A DNA stretch of 64,000 bases. Source: Zygnema cylindricum. Lineage: Eukaryota > Streptophyta > Zygnematophyceae > Zygnematales > Zygnemataceae. The DNA lies in contig JBBHKE010001362.1 of the NCBI GenBank assembly GCA_037447655.1, positions 291,148 through 355,147 on the forward strand. The letters are read 5' to 3'. Made by a program: the position numbers and the translations under genes. The notes below the pieces were generated by a model, which was not told the DNA's origin, did not search any database, and saw only the letters and a list, made by a program, of their open reading frames with translations. The number at the start of each line of letters is the position of its first letter. Positions within the stretch are counted from its first letter, which is position 1. This document shows positions 59,471-64,000 of the stretch, one piece after another.

Positions 59471-60592
59471 ATGGGAGGGAAGAAAAAGAAGAATACACCC
59501 TCTCCATCGGGACCGAGGATGCCTATGGGGACCTCGAGAACTCCGCCGACTCCCGAGCCATCTCTTCGGGATCCGAGTGTTCGAGAATTTATTTTGAGTG
59601 AAGGAATTGCGCCAAAGTCCGAGGAGTCATTGCCAGCTAAACCCTTCGGATTGGATCAACCTAAAGAGAAGGAAAGTTATGACATTCGGTTAGATAGAGA
59701 CACTTATATGGAGTGGCAAAAATTTATGAAGGAAAAGGATAAAAAGGTGAAGAATGAAAATGTTTCGGTGAAAGAGGAATCCGATGGCAGCTCAAACTCT
59801 AGTTCTAGTAGCAGCTCAGATAATTCAGATGATGATGAAAAATGTAAGAAAAAAAAAAGTAGAAGAGGATTTTGATTTTGATAGTGAGTTGGAAGGAGAA
59901 GAAGATTTTCGAATGGGAGGCAAGCCCATTATCTTTGACGGATCGAACTATGCTATTTGGAAGAATAACATGAGAGCGAGTCTCATCTTGAAGAAGTTAT
60001 GGAAGATCGTCAACGGCAAGGAGAAAATGCCAAAAGATCCCAAGGCGCAAAATTTGTGGAGATTGAAAGATATGGCGGCTATGAACGGATTGATTTAAAG
60101 TTATCCATGATTATTTTCTTATTCATGATACATAACATAAATGTTGGCAAGCATTAGAAAATCATTTTGAGAAAGGAGTCAAAGATAAGGCAAATTATGT
60201 TTTCAAGGATTTCATTAAGTTTAAGTTTAAGCACAATGAGTCAATAGATGATGGAGTCAAAAGATTTTATATTTTGTTGGAGCAATTGAGTAATCTTGGT
60301 AAAATTGTACCCGAAAATGAGAAGTTACAAGTGTTTTTAGAGGGATTACCCGAAAGATATTCTACGCCTAGTGAAATAATTCAATCTAAAAGGAAGGTTA
60401 CATTGGAGTATGCGTTAAATTATTTGAAGTCCATTGAGAAGTCTAGAGAGAGTTTAGGTGGAGGTTTTGAAAGTAGTGGAATCCATAATGTAAATACCTC
60501 GGATTCCGCGGAACTTAATTTGTTCCGAGGAAGAGGGGGTATTAGAGGAAATTTTAGAGGAAGAGGTAGAGGAATAAGTCAAAATGTTTGAT
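59471..60592 (+). pseudogene. C3 gag
   Basis: ATG at 59471 opens a 134-codon frame with a basic start (GGKKKKN), then a Ser/Asp-rich acidic tract. After an A10 run (59849-59858) the sense continues in another frame: FDGSNYAIWKNNMRASL, typical copia gag, to a stop at 60096. A third frame (60274-60591) has VFLEGLPERYSTP and an RGG-rich end. The stops at 60096 and 60589 need frameshifts or substitutions. Confidence 0.85.
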
Positions 60593-60599
60593 TTAGGAG

Positions 60600-61276
60600 T
60601 CAATTTGATAAATCTAACACCTCTAATGTGACTTGTTTCAAATGTGATAAAATTGGGCATTTTGCAGCCGAGTGCCTGGATAAGGAGAAGAGATGGAATA
60701 TTTGCCACAAGTGGGGACATGTGAGCTCTCATTGTTTCAAACCAGAAGGCGAAAATTCTTCCTTTTATGACGATCGAAAAAAATTGACGAGGACGTGGCC
60801 GAGGACGCGAACGCGGTCGTGGCCAATTAAGAGGATCCGGTTATCAAGTAAAATATACGGAGTTTGAAAAAGATATTGAGGAGCGATATTACAATTTGAC
60901 TATTTTATTGGACGAGAAAACCGGAGCAATTTTGAATTCGGCTTCTAGTAATCATTGTGTAAAAGATTGGATTATTGATATCGGCGCAACACATCATGTG
61001 TGTACGAATTTAAGTCTATTTTCGGATACAAGGAAGCTTACGGTTCCAAAGAATGTCACGGTTGCTAGTGGACATGTGATTCCGGTGGACACGGTTGGAA
61101 CGGTCCGAATTGATTTACCGGTGAGAGATAAATTTGGAAATGTTAGAGTGCATAAAACTAAGTTGAATGGTGCTTTGTTTATTCCTAATGGAGTGGTGAA
61201 TTTGGTTAGTGTTCCTCAAATTCAAAAGGCCGGAGGTAGGGTTATTTCTTTGGAGGATTTTAGAATCATGATTTAA
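60600..61276 (+). pseudogene. C3 zinc knuckle and protease
   Basis: CFKCDKIGHFAAEC is an intact CX2CX4HX4C knuckle at about 60634-60675, with a second, damaged one (ICHKWGHVSSHC). Protease: DWIIDIGATHHV at about 60966-61000, with Ile in place of the Ser or Thr of D(S/T)GA. Confidence 0.85.
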
Positions 61277-61307
61277 AGTAAGTAGGAATTCAAATTGAGA
61301 AGGATTT

Positions 61308-62208
61308 GTGTCGGATAATTTGGTTAGTAAGTTAATTTGGAAACGGCCGGTTAAAGAGGAACCTTCTATGCTTTCCGTGGAGATGGAGAAAGGCGACCTT
61401 AGCCTTTGGCATCATTGGTTATGCCACACTTTGGAGGAAAACATTAAAAGGATGATTAAGAATTCTTCGTTGAGAGGTTTGGAATTGGCGACCGGAGAAA
61501 AGGTGAATGGATGTAATGGTTGTAGCAAGGGGAAGCAAATGAGGAAACCACATCCTGTCAAAAATGTAAAATTTCAAGCAAGTCAACCTTTGGAACTTGT
61601 TCATGTGGATCTATGTGGACCTATTAAGCCAAGGAGTCTTGGGGGAAATAGATATATTTTAGTGATTGTTGATGATTTTTCCCGAAAGAGTTGGGTGTAT
61701 CTTTTGAAAAGGAAGTCGAAGGCTTTGGATTATTTTAATAAGTTTGTTGTGATGGCAAAAAAGGGAAACGAACAGGAAATTGAAAGCCGTGAGGTCGGAT
61801 AATGGTGGAGAATTCATCGCATTTAAAGAGTTTTGTGAGGATCGGGGAATCAAGCAACAATTTACCGCCGCTTATTCACCCGAATCTAATAGAGTGGCCG
61901 AAAGGAAAAACAGGACATTGCAGAAAATGGTGCGTGCGATGCTTCATAGCACGAAGCACAATGCTTCGCTTTGGGGAGAAGCCATTGTAACGGCAAACTA
62001 TGGCTGTAATCAAAGATTGACTTCGATTTTTGGCGAAAAGACGCCTCAAGAACTTTGGAGTGGACGGGTTCCGTTCGTACTACATTTAAGAATTTGGGGT
62101 TGCCGAGCGACCGTATATATTGACCGAAACAAACGGACCGGCAAGTTTAGTCCACGAAGTTGGAGTGGAATTTTCGTCGGAGACAGTGCGAATACAAATC
62201 AGTACTGA
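61308..62208 (+). pseudogene. C3 GAG-pre-integrase and integrase
   Basis: Two overlapping frames. The first (61308-61802) has LWHHWLCH and GCNGCSKGKQ (HHCC zinc region), then VHVDLCGPI with the first catalytic Asp. The second (61780-62208) has RSDNGGEF with the second Asp and ESNRVAERKNRTLQ with the Glu. All three catalytic residues are present; one frameshift at about 61790 parts them. Confidence 0.88.
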
Positions 62209-62442
62209 ATCTTCAATCCTTTGACGCGAAACGTAGTGGAGTCACGGAATGTTGACTTCCACGATAATTTAAAAGCAGCCATGTAATATTCGAACGGAAA
62301 GGAGCGAAGTTTACATTTTGAAGAAAAAAACAATTTTGAGGAGTTCAAAGTGGCGAATTCGTCGGATGAGGAAGACGATTATTATGAGACTCCAAAATGA
62401 AAACCAAATTTTGGTAAAGTTTCAAATTCTGACAGATTTGAT

Positions 62443-62697
62443 TTGGAATCCAATTTGAGTGATGATAAGTCTGAGAGTTCAAAATTATCTTTGAAAAGTC
62501 AAATTAGTGAAAAGAGTCAGCCATCAATTTCTGAGAATAGTGAAAAGAATGTAATCGAAGAAGAAGTGGTTGTTAGGAGGAGTAATCGAGAGAATAAGGG
62601 AAAGGCACCTGAGGGATTAAATCTTCAAATGAAAGTTAGTGATAAATCTCACAATTTTATTTCAGTGGCATTTTGTGAGAGATTTGGTGAAAGATAA
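62443..62697 (+). pseudogene. C3 linker between integrase and reverse transcriptase
   Basis: Ser/Glu/Lys-rich, ending VVRRSNRENKGKAPEGLN. The RRSxRxNKGxxP pattern usually lies just before copia reverse transcriptase. Here it runs for only about 30 more residues before the deletion point. Confidence 0.7.
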
Positions 62698-62704
62698 ATA
62701 GTTA

Positions 62705-62807
62705 GAATTTATATTTGTTCCTACTCTTGAGGAGGCAGCAGATATGTTAACTAAAACTGCAATGCATGATGTCTTTGTTAGAGGGAGATCTAAGTTAGGA
62801 TTATTTT
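62705..62807 (+). pseudogene. C3 RNase H last residues
   Basis: FVPTLEEAADMLTKTAMHDV then a closing LGLF and TGA (62806-62808) match the usual VPT..QLADxLTK..LG end of copia pol. It joins directly to the linker, so about 2 kb of reverse transcriptase and RNase H are missing. Confidence 0.8.
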
Positions 62808-62852
62808 GAGTCTGGTCAGTAGTTTGTTAAATCCTCACATTGAGAGGGGGAA

Positions 62853-63410
62853 TGTTAGGATTGCAATGTGAGATTCTGGTTCGTTTTTTAGTGTGGGTCA
62901 GTTTTGTCGCGCGTCACGTCGTGTATTTTGTTTTGTACTTTTAATTTCGTTTGATTAAGTGTGAACGCTTTGGTCTATTTCGTTTGAGTACGGGACTTCT
63001 AGTAATTTCGGTTTGTGCGTAGTACGTCTAGCAATTTTGTTTCGTGTAGATTACGTCATACTTTGAGTACGGTACTTCTAGACGTTTCGTTTCGAGAAGT
63101 TCAATTTGTGTGGTACTATATTTTTTGTCCAAGTACATGCGACGCTTCTAGAATTAGATTTCTAGATGTAATCTGGCGACTAAGTTCCAGTGAGGGAACA
63201 ACTAAGGAGAAATTAAGGAGAAATTATTGTAAAGTTAATGTATGAGAATTAATGCGAATTTCCTCTTCTGAATTATGTAATGCCTCTATCTATGTTTATG
63301 AGAATTTAATGTATGTGAGCTGGTTGATAATTGATTTAAGTTAAATTCGCTTCCGCATTGTGTAATTTGTCAATTTTATGCGCATTCTGATTGTGTTGTC
63401 GATCCTTTCA
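62853..63410 (+). repeat. C3 3' LTR
   Basis: 558 bp, the same ends as the left LTR. Confidence 0.9.
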
Positions 63411-63613
63411 GCATGCCACGCTATATAAAGTCAATAATATAATGCAGTATGTTATAAAGTACTATTGTATGCATACTATTTTTTTTGTAAGTTATCGCCG
63501 ATATGGAACTTGTTGGTCTCAGACCGATATATCGGAACCTCTGACCGTTCGATAACCGATAACTATCGGTATCGGTGTTATCGCGATAAATTTTTTACCG
63601 ATACACAACACTA
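63411..63613. mobile_element. right part of a hAT-like element
   Basis: It ends CCGATACACAACACTA, as in the other copies. The stretch 63411-63480 is the uninterrupted, inverse equivalent of the site where C2 inserted at 38806/43863. The left part is missing: C3 abuts it. Confidence 0.75.
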
Positions 63614-63634
63614 GCAATAACGATTCGCGGTGTA
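63614..63634. mobile_element. scrap of a mariner-like MITE end
   Basis: AATAACGATTCGCGGTGTA resembles the right TIR of M6. Confidence 0.4.
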
Positions 63635-63638
63635 ACGG

Positions 63639-63765
63639 TGCCGTGCGTCAGCGGTACAGACCGCCGTAGCGCTGGCACAACGTGTCGCTGCCGTGCGTCA
63701 GTGGTACAGACCGCCGTACCGCTAGCACAACGTGACGTTGCCGTGCGTCCGCAGTACGGGCATGA
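63639..63765. repeat. 50-bp tandem repeat, about 2.5 units
   Basis: TGCCGTGCGTC recurs at 63639, 63689 and 63739. Each unit holds GGTACAGACCGCC and GCTGGCACAACGTG-like parts, GC-rich against its surroundings. Confidence 0.9.
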
Positions 63766-63777
63766 TAAACTGGACAG

Positions 63778-63941
63778 TAGTGTTGGGTATCGAGGACCTT
63801 TTGCCGATATTCGATATATATCGAATTTCAGGCACCCGATAATCGAGATATCGCTTCGATATATCGAAAACCAAATTATCGCGATATATCGCCGATATAT
63901 TGCCGATATATCGAAAATGAAAATTTTAGATTTTTTTTTTA

Positions 63942-63943
<2 letters not shown>
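63778..63943. mobile_element. left end of a second hAT-like family
   Basis: TAGTGTTGGGTATCGAGG followed by dense CGATATATCG palindromes, similar in style but not in sequence to the 4319 element. It continues beyond the window. Confidence 0.45.
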
Positions 63944-63977
<34 letters not shown>

Positions 63978-64000
63978 GGGGGGGGGGGGGGGGGGGGGGG
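63944..64000. repeat. C32 run joined to a G run at the window edge
   Basis: 32 C (63944-63975) then at least 25 G to the end. Such a perfect C/G inversion is hard to replicate and may be an assembly or sequencing artefact. Confidence 0.8.

Larger units (their letters stand above)
58838..63410 (+). mobile_element. Ty1/copia element C3, lacking reverse transcriptase
   Basis: The LTRs are 58838-59421 and 62853-63410, both TGTTAGGATTGC..CCTTTCA. The primer site is TGGTATCGGAGC (59424-59435) and the polypurine tract GAGAGGGGGAA (62842-62852). The order gag, protease, integrase is copia-like; reverse transcriptase and most of RNase H are deleted. The 5-bp flanks TCACC and GCATG do not match, so the ends may come from recombination or later rearrangement. 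Confidence 0.88.

Overview
Eukaryotic nuclear DNA, AT-rich, with few genes and many transposons. Two genes encode MsrA whose C-terminus (NDPIRCYG) is typical of Viridiplantae. Introns are GT-AG, the genome carries Ty1/copia, Ty3/gypsy, hAT-like and mariner-like elements, and two primer sites fit plant initiator Met-tRNA. A streptophyte (alga or early land plant) is the best guess; the species cannot be read from the sequence.

Region 1 (1-6250): a multi-exon gene on + for a GT92-family (DUF23) glycosyltransferase. Its core exons run 1795-4062, with possible upstream exons and a possible last exon at 6183. A hAT-like element with an 8-bp target duplication lies between 4319 and 5184.

Region 2 (8593-14569): two three-exon MsrA genes in divergent, head-to-head orientation with the same intron positions. 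The gap between them holds at least five TA-flanked mariner/Stowaway-like MITEs in both orientations.

Region 3 (14570-22145): no intact gene. It holds a decayed non-LTR retrotransposon tail split by a MITE, two hAT-like MITEs and an LTR scrap.

Region 4 (22146-33840): a broken gypsy element (G1, minus strand) with two nested insertions, each with an exact 5-bp target duplication: a 7.06-kb copia element (C1, duplication TTCCG) and a solo LTR (duplication GTATC).

Region 5 (33841-38564): a C-tract-rich tandem repeat and more MITEs. Region 6 (38646-46041): a hAT-like element carrying a degenerate satellite, interrupted by copia C2 (38806-43862).

Region 7 (46042-57793): simple repeats, a gypsy LTR, and a second gypsy element (G2, minus strand) whose 5' LTR is split by another solo LTR (duplication GAAAA). 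Region 8 (58262-64000): a short GC-rich island, copia C3 (58838-63410) lacking reverse transcriptase, hAT ends, a 50-bp tandem repeat, and a poly-C/poly-G tract at the window edge.

All retroelements are broken. Only the two MsrA genes, and probably the GT92 gene, look functional. The nested insertions give an explicit relative chronology.
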